Counted from the first letter of the stretch, positions 15,669-25,163 are shown. The stretch is DNA of 64,000 nucleotides from Bacteroides caecigallinarum (GCF_016902295.1 NZ_JACJLQ010000008.1:1-64000); one strand, 5' to 3'. Program-made: numbers and translations. The notes: generated by a model from the sequence alone, not told the origin.

Positions 15669-18347
15669 TTAGATTCTTCCGCTTTCAGAAATCATGTTTC
15701 TTATCTGTTTGTTGAAATCATCTCTCTTCATTAGTTCTTCCAGAGTGATGTGCATTCTCCATCTCCAGTAATGGCGTGGATTCGCCGGAATATTGATACG
15801 TTCTATATCAATATTCGGATTGCGGAGACTTTCATCTATAGATGTCCAGTCCTGCCATGTCAGGATGCAGAGGAGTGACGGACTTGCCAGATGTTGGTTG
15901 ATAATTTCCTGGCACAACCATCCAGGAGCGTCCTGAGGTACATCTCCCCAATGACCTAATTCGTAATGATAGTATCTTTCTGTTATTTGCGGGTCTTCTT
16001 TCCAATATCCGCGAAGGCTCGACATATCGTGCGTACCTATGGTACATACCGAGCGGAACGGATAGTTATAGACATGTCCGAACTCGTCTTTCGGGTCCTT
16101 AGGCATTCTCTGTATCTCGAGAGAAAGAATCTGCAACTGGTTCATTACCCATGGCACACAGTCCGGAACCATTCCGAGGTCTTCACCGCAAACAAGCATT
16201 GAGGTTGACTGAGTAAGTACAGGCAGTTTCTTCATCGCCTCGTCGTACCAGAACTTGTTGTGTCGCTGGTAGTAGTAGTGGTTATACAGTCTGTTGAATG
16301 CTTCCTGTTCCTGCCAGTTAAGTTGTCTGTATATGAAATCGTTCTGTACAGATATTCTTGGATGGTACATTTCAGGGTTTTTCCTGTCTTTAACGAACAG
16401 CACATCGCTTATCAAGGCATAGAGTCCTTCCTTCATGTTGAGGCTTTCTTCATCGGTCTTTCCTGCAAAGTAGGCTTCAACCTTACGCTGGGTGTCGAAT
16501 TCAGGACGCATGCGGTAGATGTCATGATGAACATGTTCCACGAAAGTGTTGCGTACCTCGTCGCTCTTGTCGCCAAACATAGTGTTGAGCATATAGTCGT
16601 TTATAAACGGCTCTGTCATGAATTCTTTCTGGAAGTTCAGTCCGAAGCCTTTTATTTCGTCCTCGCTCATTGGTAGTGCAGGAGCAAATTGTCCCAATAG
16701 TCCGTGTACGGAGTGTATAGGTATTTCCCAAATACGGAAGAATCCAAGTATGTGGTCAATACGGTAAGCTGTGAAGTATTCTGCCATTTTTGAGAAGCGC
16801 TTTCTCCACCACTGGTAGTTGTCTTTCTCCATCACGTCCCAGTTGTATGTAGGTAATCCCCAGTTTTGTCCTTTGGTAGAGAAAGCATCTGGTGGCGCTC
16901 CTGCCTGGCCGTTCATATTGAAGTAATATGGCTCCACCCATGCTTCCACGCTGTTGCGGCTTATTCCGATAGGTATGTCGCCTTTAAGTATTACGCCTTT
17001 TTCGCGTGCATGGTTTGTTGCTGCGAGCAATTGTATGTGCAGAATGTACTGAATGAAATAATAGAATGCTATATTATTATATGTTTCGGATTCTGTATTG
17101 CACAATTTGTTTATTTCTTCAGCATTGTATTCCTTGTATTCAGGCCATGTATTGAAGTCGGCTGTGCCATATAAATCTCTTAGGTAGCTGAATGCAGAAT
17201 ATGGTTTAAGCCATTCTTCATTCTTTGCATAAAATGATTTGAAATCTTCCGATGAAAGTATGTTTTCGGCTTCTTGGGCGAATATGTCTTTCAGATATGC
17301 CCTTTTGGCGTTGTTCACTCCTTCGTAATCAACCTGCGACAAACTGTTCAGTTTGACACGTTCCTTTTCGTATTCAGTAGCTTTTTCACTGTCTTTCAAT
17401 GCAGGCAATTGCCTTAAATCTATAAACATAGGATGGAACGCATATATGGATATGCTGTTGTATGGATATGAGTCCGTCCATGTGTTTGTTATGGTAGTAT
17501 CATTTATAGGCAATATTTGTACGGCCTGTTGGTTGGTATCGGCAGCCCAGTCGATGTATGTTTTCAAATCGCCGAAGTCGCCAACTCCGAAACTGCCTTT
17601 TGAGCGGAGAGAAAATACCGGTATTGCGCTTCCTGCGATTTTTCTTTCCGGCAGGTTGAAGAATACTTCCGTTTCCATAGGGAAATATGTCTCACCGCGC
17701 ATGAGTGGCTGGGTGTTGAATGTACGGTTGCATCCGTTTTCCCATTCTTCTACAGCTCCGTTCTTTGAACTTACCGCAACAAACTTATATTCAAAAGGGA
17801 ATGTCAGTGAAGATGAATCTATAGAGATATACCATACGTCAGGCAATACTTCCTGCATTCTGAGTGGACGGTAATATTCCCAGCTGCCGAGTATGTTGCA
17901 ACTGCCTATGATTCCAAGTTCCTGTGCTTTGTGTCTCAATCCGGGACATAATGCCCTGAATGTTATACAGCTGCCTACATTGTCTTTAAGTTTTTTAGGC
18001 TCTTCGGTGTGTGGAATACCGTTGAATGCTGAGCTGTATCTGTGATTTCCTTCAGGAAGATCTCTCCAGCAATCATCGAAAATAAAATGATGTTGCTGTG
18101 CATTGCCTTTTATAATAGAGTGAGGAATTGCTCCGAACTCTTTCCTTACGCATCTTTCATTTCTGAATACGGCATATCTGTATGATGCCATGTCTTCATT
18201 CTCGGGCAAATCGTAATCGAAAGTTCCTTGCCATTCTTGTCCGTCGCGGGTGAAGAGAGCTAATGAGTTTTTCTCATCGTTATTGATAATAACTCTCAGA
18301 CTTTCTCCCCATACGGTACAATACTTAATACGAAATGTCAGTTTCAT
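15669..18347 (-). CDS. malQ: 4-alpha-glucanotransferase with N-terminal CBM20 domains
   Basis: This 892-residue cytoplasmic enzyme of family GH77 transfers alpha-1,4-glucan chains during maltodextrin and glycogen metabolism. The first ~270 residues form two starch-binding CBM20-like domains (for example WGESLRVII near residue 13 and CNILGSWEYYRPLRM near residue 150). The catalytic barrel follows, with SPFSxGS-like SLRSKGSFGVGDFGDL, the nucleophile motif AYRIDHILGFFRIW, the acid/base motif CGEDLGMVP and GTHDMSSLRGYW. The arrangement is like plant DPE2 and is common in Bacteroidetes. It has its own promoter and terminator and no maltose genes next to it. Confidence 0.94.
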   Translation of the reverse strand: MKLTFRIKYCTVWGESLRVIINNDEKNSLALFTRDGQEWQGTFDYDLPENEDMASYRYAVFRNERCVRKEFGAIPHSIIKGNAQQHHFIFDDCWRDLPEGNHRYSSAFNGIPHTEEPKKLKDNVGSCITFRALCPGLRHKAQELGIIGSCNILGSWEYYRPLRMQEVLPDVWYISIDSSSLTFPFEYKFVAVSSKNGAVEEWENGCNRTFNTQPLMRGETYFPMETEVFFNLPERKIAGSAIPVFSLRSKGSFGVGDFGDLKTYIDWAADTNQQAVQILPINDTTITNTWTDSYPYNSISIYAFHPMFIDLRQLPALKDSEKATEYEKERVKLNSLSQVDYEGVNNAKRAYLKDIFAQEAENILSSEDFKSFYAKNEEWLKPYSAFSYLRDLYGTADFNTWPEYKEYNAEEINKLCNTESETYNNIAFYYFIQYILHIQLLAATNHAREKGVILKGDIPIGISRNSVEAWVEPYYFNMNGQAGAPPDAFSTKGQNWGLPTYNWDVMEKDNYQWWRKRFSKMAEYFTAYRIDHILGFFRIWEIPIHSVHGLLGQFAPALPMSEDEIKGFGLNFQKEFMTEPFINDYMLNTMFGDKSDEVRNTFVEHVHHDIYRMRPEFDTQRKVEAYFAGKTDEESLNMKEGLYALISDVLFVKDRKNPEMYHPRISVQNDFIYRQLNWQEQEAFNRLYNHYYYQRHNKFWYDEAMKKLPVLTQSTSMLVCGEDLGMVPDCVPWVMNQLQILSLEIQRMPKDPKDEFGHVYNYPFRSVCTIGTHDMSSLRGYWKEDPQITERYYHYELGHWGDVPQDAPGWLCQEIINQHLASPSLLCILTWQDWTSIDESLRNPNIDIERINIPANPRHYWRWRMHITLEELMKRDDFNKQIRNMISESGRI

Positions 18348-18390
18348 ATCTTTCTTAGGTATTAGTTTTTTATTTAATTGTTTCTTTTTC

Positions 18391-18398
18391 CAAATGTA
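18391..18398 (-). promoter_or_regulatory. -7 box of malQ
   Basis: The minus strand reads TACATTTG, matching TAnnTTTG, 43 bases before the start codon. Confidence 0.65.
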
Positions 18399-18522
18399 GC
18401 TATTTTATAATTATACATAATCCTTAAATATGAAAAATATAAATGTTTTATGACATGAAACCCGTTTATACGCTTTCTGGACGTGATTTATCTATGATAA
18501 AATATAATGATTTTATAAATAA

Positions 18523-18555
18523 AAAGCCCCGGAACTTTGTGAATTCCGAGGCTTT
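18523..18555 (-). terminator. gyrB terminator
   Basis: Arms 18523-18534 and 18544-18555 pair at all but one position. The minus strand continues TTTATTTATAAAA. It begins about 50 bases after the gyrB stop. Confidence 0.8.
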
Positions 18556-18606
18556 CCTCCGTGTAAGATGTGAGGAGGTAAAAAATTTAGTTAAACATAA
18601 ACCACC

Positions 18607-20568
18607 TTATGCGTCAATATTGGCGTAAGTGGCATTCTTTTCTATGAACTCGCGTCGTGGAGCTACATCGTCTCCCATAAGCATAGAGAAGATATAGTCC
18701 GCTTCAGCGGCATTTTCTATCTGTACTTGTTTCAGGATACGTGTTTCAGGATTCATTGTTGTTTCCCAAAGCTGTTCCGGATTCATTTCACCCAAACCTT
18801 TGTATCTCTGAGTGTGTATTCCCTGTTCGCTTCCGTCACCGTATTTCTGGATGAAAGCATGTCTCGCTTCTTCGGTGTAGCAATATTCGCTAACCTTACC
18901 CTTTGTACATTTGTACAATGGAGGAGTAGCTATATACAGGTGACCTTCTTGAATGATTTCAGGCATATATCTGTAGAACAGAGTCATGATAAGTGTGTCG
19001 ATGTGAGAACCATCGACATCGGCATCTGTCATGATTATCACCTTGTGGTAGCGGAGTTTTTCGATGTTTGCCTTCTTGCTGTCTTCTTCTTCAACACCGA
19101 AACGTATTCCAAGTGCCTGAATGATGTTGTTTACTTCATCACTCTCGAATGCCTTGTGCCACATCGCTTTCTCTACGTTAAGGATTTTTCCTCGCAGAGG
19201 CAAGATAGCCTGGAACTGTCTGCTTCGTCCCTGTTTTGCAGAACCACCCGCAGAGTCACCCTCTACTAGGAACAACTCGCATTCTTCTGCCACACGGCTT
19301 GAACAGTCTGCCAGTTTTCCCGGAAGTCCACCGCCGCCCATTGGGCTCTTGCGCTGTACAGACTCACGTGCCTTTCTGGCTGCAATACGTGCTGTTGCCG
19401 CAAGCACCACCTTGTCAACAATGACTTTTGCTTCTTTAGGATGCTCTTCAAGATAGTTTGAAAGAGCTTCGCCCACAGCCTGCTGCACGGCACCGCTAAC
19501 TTCGCTGTTTCCAAGTTTGGTCTTTGTCTGACCTTCGAACTGAGGTTCTGCAACTTTTACAGAGATTACTGCGATAAGGCCTTCGCGGAAGTCTTCACCT
19601 GAGATTTCAACTTTGGCTTTTTCCAGTGCCTTGCTTTCTTCGGCGTATTTCTTCAATACACGTGTAAGTGCCGCACGGAAACCACCTTCGTGAGTACCGC
19701 CTTCTATAGTGTTGATGTTGTTTACGTATGAATGCAGGTTCTCGCGGAAACCTGTGTTATACATGATGGCACACTCTATAGGAACACCCTGTTTTTCAGT
19801 GTTCAGATAGATTACATCATCAAAAAGTGGAGTATTTGTAGAATTGAGGAAACGTACGAATTCTTTAACACCTTCGTCAGAGTGGAATACCTCACTCTTG
19901 TAGCTTCCGTCTTCTTCTTTCTCGCGCTTGTCTGTAAGGGTAATTGTGATACCCTTATTCAGATATGCAAGTTCTCTAAGACGTGCCTGAAGTATGTTGT
20001 ATTTATATTCGGTTACGGTGAATATTGAAGCATCCGGCCAGAATGTCTGTCGGGTACCTCTGAGTTCTGTTGTACCTATTTCCTTTACAGGATAAAGTGG
20101 CTTACCACATTCGTATTCCTGCTGATAAATCTTTCCGTTTCTGAATACGTTTGTAGTCATGTGAGTTGAAAGTGCGTTCACACACGATACACCCACACCA
20201 TGCAAACCTCCGGAAACCTTATATGAACCTTTGTCGAATTTACCTCCGGCGTGCAGTACTGTCATAACGACTTCAAGAGCAGATTTCTTTTCTTTCTCAT
20301 GGAAATCGACAGGAATACCACGTCCGTTATCCTGTACGGTGATTGAATTATCTTCGTTTATAGTTACTTCTATATGTGTACAATATCCGGCGAGCGCTTC
20401 GTCGATAGAGTTATCTACAACTTCATATACGAGGTGATGCAAACCTTTTTCGCTGATGTCGCCGATATACATAGCGGGACGTTTACGTACGGCTTCAAGT
20501 CCTTCAAGTACTTGGATACTGCTAGCCGAGTAGTTACTTCCGCTGTTTGGTGTCAGTTCTTCACTCAT
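18607..20568 (-). CDS. gyrB: DNA gyrase subunit B
   Basis: This 653-residue ATPase subunit works with GyrA to introduce negative supercoils. The GHKL ATPase is at the N-terminus (VLEGLEAVRKRPAMYIGD, VVDNSIDEALAGYC), followed by the transducer domain and the TOPRIM domain (EGDSAGGSAKQGR, MTDADVDGSHI). The conserved end GLGEMNPEQLWETTMNPE is present. The ParE alternative is unlikely because the N-terminal and TOPRIM motifs are GyrB-like and the length fits. It is flanked by its own promoter at 20595-20602 and a terminator; gyrA is not nearby. Confidence 0.95.
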   Translation of the reverse strand: MSEELTPNSGSNYSASSIQVLEGLEAVRKRPAMYIGDISEKGLHHLVYEVVDNSIDEALAGYCTHIEVTINEDNSITVQDNGRGIPVDFHEKEKKSALEVVMTVLHAGGKFDKGSYKVSGGLHGVGVSCVNALSTHMTTNVFRNGKIYQQEYECGKPLYPVKEIGTTELRGTRQTFWPDASIFTVTEYKYNILQARLRELAYLNKGITITLTDKREKEEDGSYKSEVFHSDEGVKEFVRFLNSTNTPLFDDVIYLNTEKQGVPIECAIMYNTGFRENLHSYVNNINTIEGGTHEGGFRAALTRVLKKYAEESKALEKAKVEISGEDFREGLIAVISVKVAEPQFEGQTKTKLGNSEVSGAVQQAVGEALSNYLEEHPKEAKVIVDKVVLAATARIAARKARESVQRKSPMGGGGLPGKLADCSSRVAEECELFLVEGDSAGGSAKQGRSRQFQAILPLRGKILNVEKAMWHKAFESDEVNNIIQALGIRFGVEEEDSKKANIEKLRYHKVIIMTDADVDGSHIDTLIMTLFYRYMPEIIQEGHLYIATPPLYKCTKGKVSEYCYTEEARHAFIQKYGDGSEQGIHTQRYKGLGEMNPEQLWETTMNPETRILKQVQIENAAEADYIFSMLMGDDVAPRREFIEKNATYANIDA

Positions 20569-20594
20569 GTTTTTAAATAGTTTATTTAATCGTT

Positions 20595-20602
20595 CAAAGT
20601 TA
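20595..20602 (-). promoter_or_regulatory. -7 box of gyrB
   Basis: The minus strand reads TAACTTTG, matching TAnnTTTG, 26 bases before the start codon and downstream of the tandem rpsT terminators. Confidence 0.65.
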
Positions 20603-20644
20603 CGAAAAATCTATGTAATAACCTTTTCAAATAGCCAAAAAAAA

Positions 20645-20676
20645 GGTGAAAATCAGCATGTTTTTTGATTCTCACC
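20645..20676 (-). terminator. Second rpsT terminator
   Basis: Arms 20645-20655 and 20666-20676 pair over 11 positions with one wobble and are followed on the minus strand by eight T residues. It backs up the hairpin at 20709-20732 and insulates gyrB. Confidence 0.85.
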
Positions 20677-20708
20677 TTGCTTTCGGATGCGAAGTGTATA
20701 AACGACAA

Positions 20709-20732
20709 AAGGCTAGGTAAAAACCTAGCCTT
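20709..20732 (-). terminator. First rpsT terminator
   Basis: Perfect 9-base arms AAGGCTAGG (20709-20717) and its complement (20724-20732) lie 23 bases after the rpsT stop, with a short T tail on the minus strand. Confidence 0.8.
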
Positions 20733-20755
20733 AATATCTTTTTAAGGTACCAAAA

Positions 20756-21010
20756 TTAAGCAATCTTAGCGATGTGTGCAGCTAATTTTGACTTCAAGTT
20801 AGCAGCCTTGTTCTTGTGGATAATGTTAACCTTAGCCAATTTATCCAACATTTTCTGTACTTTTGGATACAATGCTACTGCTTCAGCTTTGTCTGATGTA
20901 GCGCGAAGTTTTCTTACAGCATTACGCATGGTTTTTGCATAATATCTGTTGTGAAGTCTTCTTTTTTCTTCCTGTCTAATTCTTTTGATAGATGATTTGT
21001 GATTTGCCAT
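20756..21010 (-). CDS. rpsT: 30S ribosomal protein S20
   Basis: This 84-residue, very basic helical protein starts [18 protein letters not shown] and has the S20 core ([36 protein letters not shown]). It binds 16S rRNA early in small-subunit assembly. The gene starts 41 bases after the 3' end of tRNA-Glu on the same strand, without a terminator between, so the two are probably on one transcript driven by the promoter near 21178-21209. Confidence 0.97.
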   Translation of the reverse strand: MANHKSSIKRIRQEEKRRLHNRYYAKTMRNAVRKLRATSDKAEAVALYPKVQKMLDKLAKVNIIHKNKAANLKSKLAAHIAKIA

Positions 21011-21051
21011 CTCGACTAATCTTTAATATTGTTCGTTATACTGTTTATTTG

Positions 21052-21123
21052 TAGCCCGTGGGGGAATCGAACCCCCCTTTCAAGAATGAAAATCTTGCGT
21101 CCTAACCGATAGACGAACGGGCC
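21052..21123 (-). tRNA. tRNA-Glu (anticodon UUC)
   Basis: On the minus strand a 72-base cloverleaf folds: acceptor GGCCCGT pairs with ACGGGCT (one G-U), anticodon stem CAAGA/TCTTG encloses loop TTTTCAT with anticodon TTC, and the T arm GGGGG/CCCCC encloses TTCGATT. The discriminator base is A and CCA is not encoded. The next gene is rpsT. Confidence 0.95.
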
Positions 21124-21177
21124 ATCCTATATCGGATATTCCGATGTTTCGAGCTTATTATTTCTCGATTGCGGATG

Positions 21178-21209
21178 CAAAGGTATGAAGTTTTTTCTAA
21201 ATACCAAAA
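21178..21209 (-). promoter_or_regulatory. Promoter of tRNA-Glu and rpsT
   Basis: On the minus strand a -33 TTTTG (21205-21209) and a -7 TACCTTTG (21178-21185) are separated by 19 bases, an almost ideal Bacteroidetes promoter. Confidence 0.8.
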
Positions 21210-21318
21210 CTTATATACTATTTTTTTTCTTAAGAGGGGAGAAAAAGTGTTTTATTGCAGATAAATATAGTTTGTATCCGTTTACGAATGAGTTTAAGCG
21301 TATTAAGATGTTTACTTG

Positions 21319-22203
21319 TTATCCGTTTCTTACTGCTTTTTGTACGAATTCGGCGAATTCGATTGCCGATTTTTTCCTATAGCTTCCTTTGGGCCAAAAC
21401 AGATAAGCTTGTGATGTAAGTATCTCTGCCGATAATATTGGAATTGCTTTTAAGTCAGGTTCATCTTTAATGGCAGCTTTCGTCAATATTGTTCCCCAGT
21501 TTCCTTTCCTTATAAGATTAATAATAGTCTGTACGTCGTTTATTTCCATTACTGTATTTAGTGTGATGTTGTTGTTACAGCATATCTCGTCTGTCTTCAT
21601 TCTTGTGGCAAACCCTACCGCAGGCAGTATTAATTCAATGTTCTGTAGCCTTTTTAATGATATTGAAGATAGATGTGCCAAAGGACTTGATTCGTGTACG
21701 ATGAAATATAGTCTTGATGAGAACAGTTTTATTTTATCATATTCTTCATCGATTTCTTCCGGTTCGAATGATAGTACACAATCCACCAGCTTTTCTTCAA
21801 GGAGTTTTATCTGCTCTTTTGATGTTCCGAAATTTATAATGACTTTTATTCCTGGATATGTTTTCTTGAATTCAGTAATTGAACATGTCAGCAGATGGCT
21901 CAAACTGTAAGTTACACCTATATTAAGTGTGCCTGTCATGATGCCTTTCAAGTCTTTTATAATCTGTTTCCCGTTTTCAGCTTCAAGTATTGAGTTTCTG
22001 GCGAAAGGCAGAAAGGCAAGTCCTGCTTCAGTCGGTATGATTCTTTTGCCAATTCTGTCGAAAAGCAGAACGTTGAGTTCGTCTTCCAGTTGCTTGATCT
22101 GTTGCGACAGAGTACTTTGTGAGATATGCAGCATTCTTGATGCTTCGGAAAAGTTTTTCAGTTCGCAGGCTTTCTCAAAATATTTCAGTTGTCTTAGTTC
22201 CAT
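21319..22203 (-). CDS. LysR family transcriptional regulator
   Basis: This 294-residue protein has the LysR winged helix-turn-helix at the N-terminus (FSEASRMLHISQSTLSQQIKQLEDELNVLLFDR, residues about 18-50) and a two-lobed effector-binding domain from about residue 90. It looks closer to CynR-type members than to the OxyR I know from Bacteroides. It is divergent from the beta-propeller, flavodoxin-like and catalase genes with a 100-base shared region, the usual geometry for a LysR regulator and its target. A dyad ATAAC-T-GTTAT at 22226-22236 lies between them. The effector is unknown; a redox role is an inference from the catalase. Confidence 0.9.
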   Translation of the reverse strand: MELRQLKYFEKACELKNFSEASRMLHISQSTLSQQIKQLEDELNVLLFDRIGKRIIPTEAGLAFLPFARNSILEAENGKQIIKDLKGIMTGTLNIGVTYSLSHLLTCSITEFKKTYPGIKVIINFGTSKEQIKLLEEKLVDCVLSFEPEEIDEEYDKIKLFSSRLYFIVHESSPLAHLSSISLKRLQNIELILPAVGFATRMKTDEICCNNNITLNTVMEINDVQTIINLIRKGNWGTILTKAAIKDEPDLKAIPILSAEILTSQAYLFWPKGSYRKKSAIEFAEFVQKAVRNG

Positions 22204-22225
22204 TTAGGCTTTATCGTTTTTATCA

Positions 22226-22261
22226 ATAACTGTTATCGGAAAATAGAATTTCGCAAATATA
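22226..22261 (-). promoter_or_regulatory. lysR-type gene promoter with a dyad
   Basis: The minus strand reads TATATTTG at 22254-22261, a TAnnTTTG box 50 bases before the regulator's ATG. The dyad ATAAC-T-GTTAT (22226-22236) lies between box and start and could bind the regulator itself. Confidence 0.45.
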
Positions 22262-22282
22262 GTAAAATATCTTTTGCATATT

Positions 22283-22290
22283 TATATTTG
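22283..22290 (+). promoter_or_regulatory. -7 box of the beta-propeller/flavodoxin/catalase operon
   Basis: The plus strand reads TATATTTG, 13 bases before the ATG at 22304. No good -33 element is seen, which fits an activator-dependent promoter. Confidence 0.6.
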
Positions 22291-22303
22291 TTACAAATTT
22301 TAA

Positions 22304-23173
22304 ATGCGTATGAAAAGTTTATTGACTATTATGTTTATTGGAGTCTGTGGATATGTTTCAGCACAGGCAGGATTGAGTGTTGTAAATGACGGTTTACGTT
22401 TTTGCGAAAGTACATTACCTTATAACAATGGTATTCTTATAGCCAATTTCGGAACTGAGAATTTGAATCCGTTGAATGATGAAGGCAAGGGATATATAAT
22501 GTATTATAAGGATGGAAAAACGGAGACGTTTATTCCTACTGACGGAAATCTGTCCGCTCCTAAGGGAATGCTTGCACAAGGAGACAGACTCTTTGTCTGT
22601 GATGTAAACAAGATTGTAGTTTATAGCACAGTTAATAAGACATCTAAGCCTGTAGTTATCAGGTTGCCGGAAGGGCATCTGTTCGTAAACGACCTTGTTG
22701 CTGACGGTAAATACCTGTATGCTTCTGTTACAAATTCGGACCGTATATTCAGAATCGATATCAGCGGTGACAAAGGTTATACTCCTGAAGAATGGCTGAA
22801 AGTGCCTGGCCCTAACGGTTTGCTCATTAATAACGGCAGCATGTATGTAGCATCTTATCCTGCAGATGGAAATACAACAGGAAAGAATGTTATATATAAG
22901 ATAGGTGATATGGCTAATCCTAAACTTGAGAAGTTTGTCGATATTGCAGGACAGTATGACGGTATTGCAACATCTACCGACGGAAATTACATATATATCA
23001 CAAACTGGGCTCCGGCTTCTGTAAGCAAAGTAAGCCTTTCCGACCGTTCCGTCGCTCCTGTCAATATCAGTCTTGACAGTCCTTTGATAGGCCCTGCAGA
23101 TATTTCAGTTAAAGAGGGATACATCTATATACCTGATTTGCCAAACAGCAGGGTAATAGTAGTGAAGGAGTAA
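22304..23173 (+). CDS. Exported SMP-30/gluconolactonase-like beta-propeller protein
   Basis: The 289-residue protein has a signal peptide (MRMKSLLTIMFIGVCGYVSAQ) and then repeated blades with motifs such as APKGMLAQGDRLFVCD, FVNDLVADGKYLYAS, PNGLLINNGSMYVAS and YDGIATSTDGNYIYITN, typical of SMP-30/gluconolactonase/YncE-like six-bladed propellers. A periplasmic place is expected. The catalytic metal ligands of true gluconolactonases are not obvious, so it may bind rather than hydrolyse a ligand. A second in-frame ATG at 22310 could also start it. It is the first gene of a three-gene set ending in catalase. Confidence 0.8.
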   Translation: MRMKSLLTIMFIGVCGYVSAQAGLSVVNDGLRFCESTLPYNNGILIANFGTENLNPLNDEGKGYIMYYKDGKTETFIPTDGNLSAPKGMLAQGDRLFVCDVNKIVVYSTVNKTSKPVVIRLPEGHLFVNDLVADGKYLYASVTNSDRIFRIDISGDKGYTPEEWLKVPGPNGLLINNGSMYVASYPADGNTTGKNVIYKIGDMANPKLEKFVDIAGQYDGIATSTDGNYIYITNWAPASVSKVSLSDRSVAPVNISLDSPLIGPADISVKEGYIYIPDLPNSRVIVVKE

Positions 23174-23178
23174 TAATC

Positions 23179-23616
23179 ATGAGGGCAACGGTTTTATATT
23201 ATAGCCATACGGGTAGGACGGCTGCGTACGCCAGAGAGATAGCAATGTATCTGTGGTCGAAAGGTCTTGATGTCAGTTTATCTTCTATTTCCGATTTCGA
23301 TAAGCAGCGGTTGCTGAATTCAGACATTGTGCTGTCGGGATGCTGGACGTGTGGGTGGTTTGTGATAGGGCAACATCCGCATCGGAGATGGATTGATTTC
23401 AGCAAGTCTGCAGCAGATTTTGTGGACGAACGCAAAGTCATGTTTTTTACTACATATAAGATAAGGACCGGAAGTATGCACCGCAGGATGAGAAAAGCTA
23501 TGAATATGACCGGAAAAGGCGTAAACGGTTTTTTGAAATCGAAAACGGCCCGTTTGACAGACGAAGACAAAACTAAACTCGATGCTTTTATAAAAAACAA
23601 CATGTTAACTAAATAA
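23179..23616 (+). CDS. Flavodoxin-like protein with CxxC
   Basis: The 145-residue protein begins with a flavodoxin-type phosphate loop ([14 protein letters not shown], residues 5-18), which should bind [12 protein letters not shown] segment gives a CxxC pair at Cys55 and Cys58, roughly where the second flavin loop lies, an unusual and possibly redox-active feature. It starts five bases after the propeller gene, whose end GAAGGAG supplies a ribosome site, and its stop codon lies next to the strong ribosome site of catalase. An electron-transfer or reductase role in oxidative defence fits the neighbourhood but is not proven. Confidence 0.8.
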   Translation: MRATVLYYSHTGRTAAYAREIAMYLWSKGLDVSLSSISDFDKQRLLNSDIVLSGCWTCGWFVIGQHPHRRWIDFSKSAADFVDERKVMFFTTYKIRTGSMHRRMRKAMNMTGKGVNGFLKSKTARLTDEDKTKLDAFIKNNMLTK

Positions 23617-23623
23617 AGGAGGT
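23615..23623 (+). promoter_or_regulatory. Perfect Shine-Dalgarno before catalase
   Basis: AAAGGAGGT lies four bases before the catalase ATG and overlaps the preceding stop codon. It is the strongest match to the 16S tail I noticed in the window, unusual because Bacteroidetes genes seldom use such sites. Confidence 0.75.
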
Positions 23624-23627
23624 ATTT

Positions 23628-25076
23628 ATGGAAACAAAAAAACTGACAACAGCCCAGGGGGCACCTGTAGCCGACAATCAGAACGTGGCTACTGCCGGAA
23701 AGAGAGGACCTATGCTTCTACAGGACGTATGGTTCCTTGAGAAGCTGGCTCATTTTGACAGAGAGGTAATTCCTGAAAGGCGTATGCACGCAAAAGGTTC
23801 GGGCGCTTTCGGAAAATTCACTGTTACTAATGATATTACCAAATACACCAAAGCTGCCATCTTCTCGGAAGTAGGCAAGGAGACAGAACTGTTCGTACGT
23901 TTCTCTACTGTGGCAGGCGAACGCGGAGCTGCCGATGCGGAACGCGACATCAGAGGTTTCGCCATTAAGTTCTATACAGAGGAAGGCAATTGGGACCTCG
24001 TGGGAAACAATACTCCGGTATTCTTCTTGCGTGATCCGCTTAAGTTCCCTGACTTGAATCATGCCGTGAAGCGTGACCCTCGCACAAACATGCGCAGCGC
24101 TAAGAACAACTGGGACTTCTGGACACTGCTTCCCGAAGCACTTCATCAGGTTACAATCACTATGAGCGACAGAGGTATTCCGTATTCTTACAGACACATG
24201 CATGGATATGGAAGTCATACATTCTCGTTCATCAATGCCGAAGGTGTACGCACATGGGTGAAATTCCATCTTCACACCATGCAGGGAATCAAGAACCTTA
24301 CAGACCAGGAGGCAGAGGCAATCATAGCAAAAGACCGTGAAAGCCATCAGCGCGATTTGTACGAAAGTATTGAGAGGGGCGACTTCCCGAAATGGAAGAT
24401 GTTCGTACAGCTTATGACAGAGGAGCAGGCAAGAAACTGTCCTTACAATCCGTTCGACCTGACCAAAGTATGGTCGCAGAAAGAATATCCGCTGATAGAG
24501 GTGGGTATCATGGAACTCAACCGTAATCCTGAAAACTATTTTGCCGATGTGGAACAGGCTGCGTTCAATCCGGCAAACGTGGTTCCGGGCATCAGCTTCT
24601 CGCCTGACCGCATGCTTCAGGGACGTCTGTTCTCGTACGGCGACACCCAGCGTTACCGACTCGGCGTGAACCATCATCAGATACCTGTAAACCGTAGCCG
24701 TTGTCCGTTCCTTAATATGTATCACCGCGACGGACAGATGCGTGTGGACGGCAATCATGGTTTTACTATCGGCTACGAGCCAAACAGCTTCGGTGAATGG
24801 ATGAACCAGACTGAATACAAGGAACCACCTCTGGAACTTGACGGAGCAGCATATCAGTGGGATTACCGTGAGGACGACACTGACTATTATTCACAGACAA
24901 GGGCCCTCTTCCGTCTGATGACTCCGGAACAGCAGCAGGTTTTGTTTGAAAACACAGCCAGATCTATGGGCGACATACCTGTAGAAATCAAGCGCAGACA
25001 TATAGACAACTGTATGAAAGCCGATGAGGCTTACGGCCGTGGAGTGGCAAAAGCACTTGGACTGGAGATTGATTGA
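23628..25076 (+). CDS. katA: Catalase (monofunctional, heme)
   Basis: This 482-residue small-subunit catalase decomposes hydrogen peroxide. Visible residues are the distal histidine in [13 protein letters not shown] (His54), the distal asparagine in [10 protein letters not shown] and the proximal heme tyrosine in [15 protein letters not shown]. The length fits clade 3 enzymes. It is the last gene of the propeller/flavodoxin set and ends at a long terminator. Many Bacteroides katA/katB genes stand alone under OxyR; here a different LysR-type regulator is adjacent. Confidence 0.96.
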   Translation: METKKLTTAQGAPVADNQNVATAGKRGPMLLQDVWFLEKLAHFDREVIPERRMHAKGSGAFGKFTVTNDITKYTKAAIFSEVGKETELFVRFSTVAGERGAADAERDIRGFAIKFYTEEGNWDLVGNNTPVFFLRDPLKFPDLNHAVKRDPRTNMRSAKNNWDFWTLLPEALHQVTITMSDRGIPYSYRHMHGYGSHTFSFINAEGVRTWVKFHLHTMQGIKNLTDQEAEAIIAKDRESHQRDLYESIERGDFPKWKMFVQLMTEEQARNCPYNPFDLTKVWSQKEYPLIEVGIMELNRNPENYFADVEQAAFNPANVVPGISFSPDRMLQGRLFSYGDTQRYRLGVNHHQIPVNRSRCPFLNMYHRDGQMRVDGNHGFTIGYEPNSFGEWMNQTEYKEPPLELDGAAYQWDYREDDTDYYSQTRALFRLMTPEQQQVLFENTARSMGDIPVEIKRRHIDNCMKADEAYGRGVAKALGLEID

Positions 25077-25096
25077 TGCTGCTGTAATAATAAAAT

Positions 25097-25163
25097 AAAA
25101 CGCGGCCGTGTTTTGATTCGAACGTGGTGTTATTCGAAGTCAAACACGGCCGTGTTTTTTTTA
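25097..25163 (+). terminator. Catalase terminator
   Basis: Long near-perfect arms (about 25097-25122 and 25133-25160), with core CGGCCGTG on both sides, run into eight T residues. It is one of the strongest terminators in the window. Confidence 0.85.

Noticed and set aside
23718-24758. 346-codon open frame on the minus strand inside catalase
   Set aside because: It lies wholly antisense to a clear catalase gene, is rich in His, Cys and Arg and resembles no family; it is a frame shadow.
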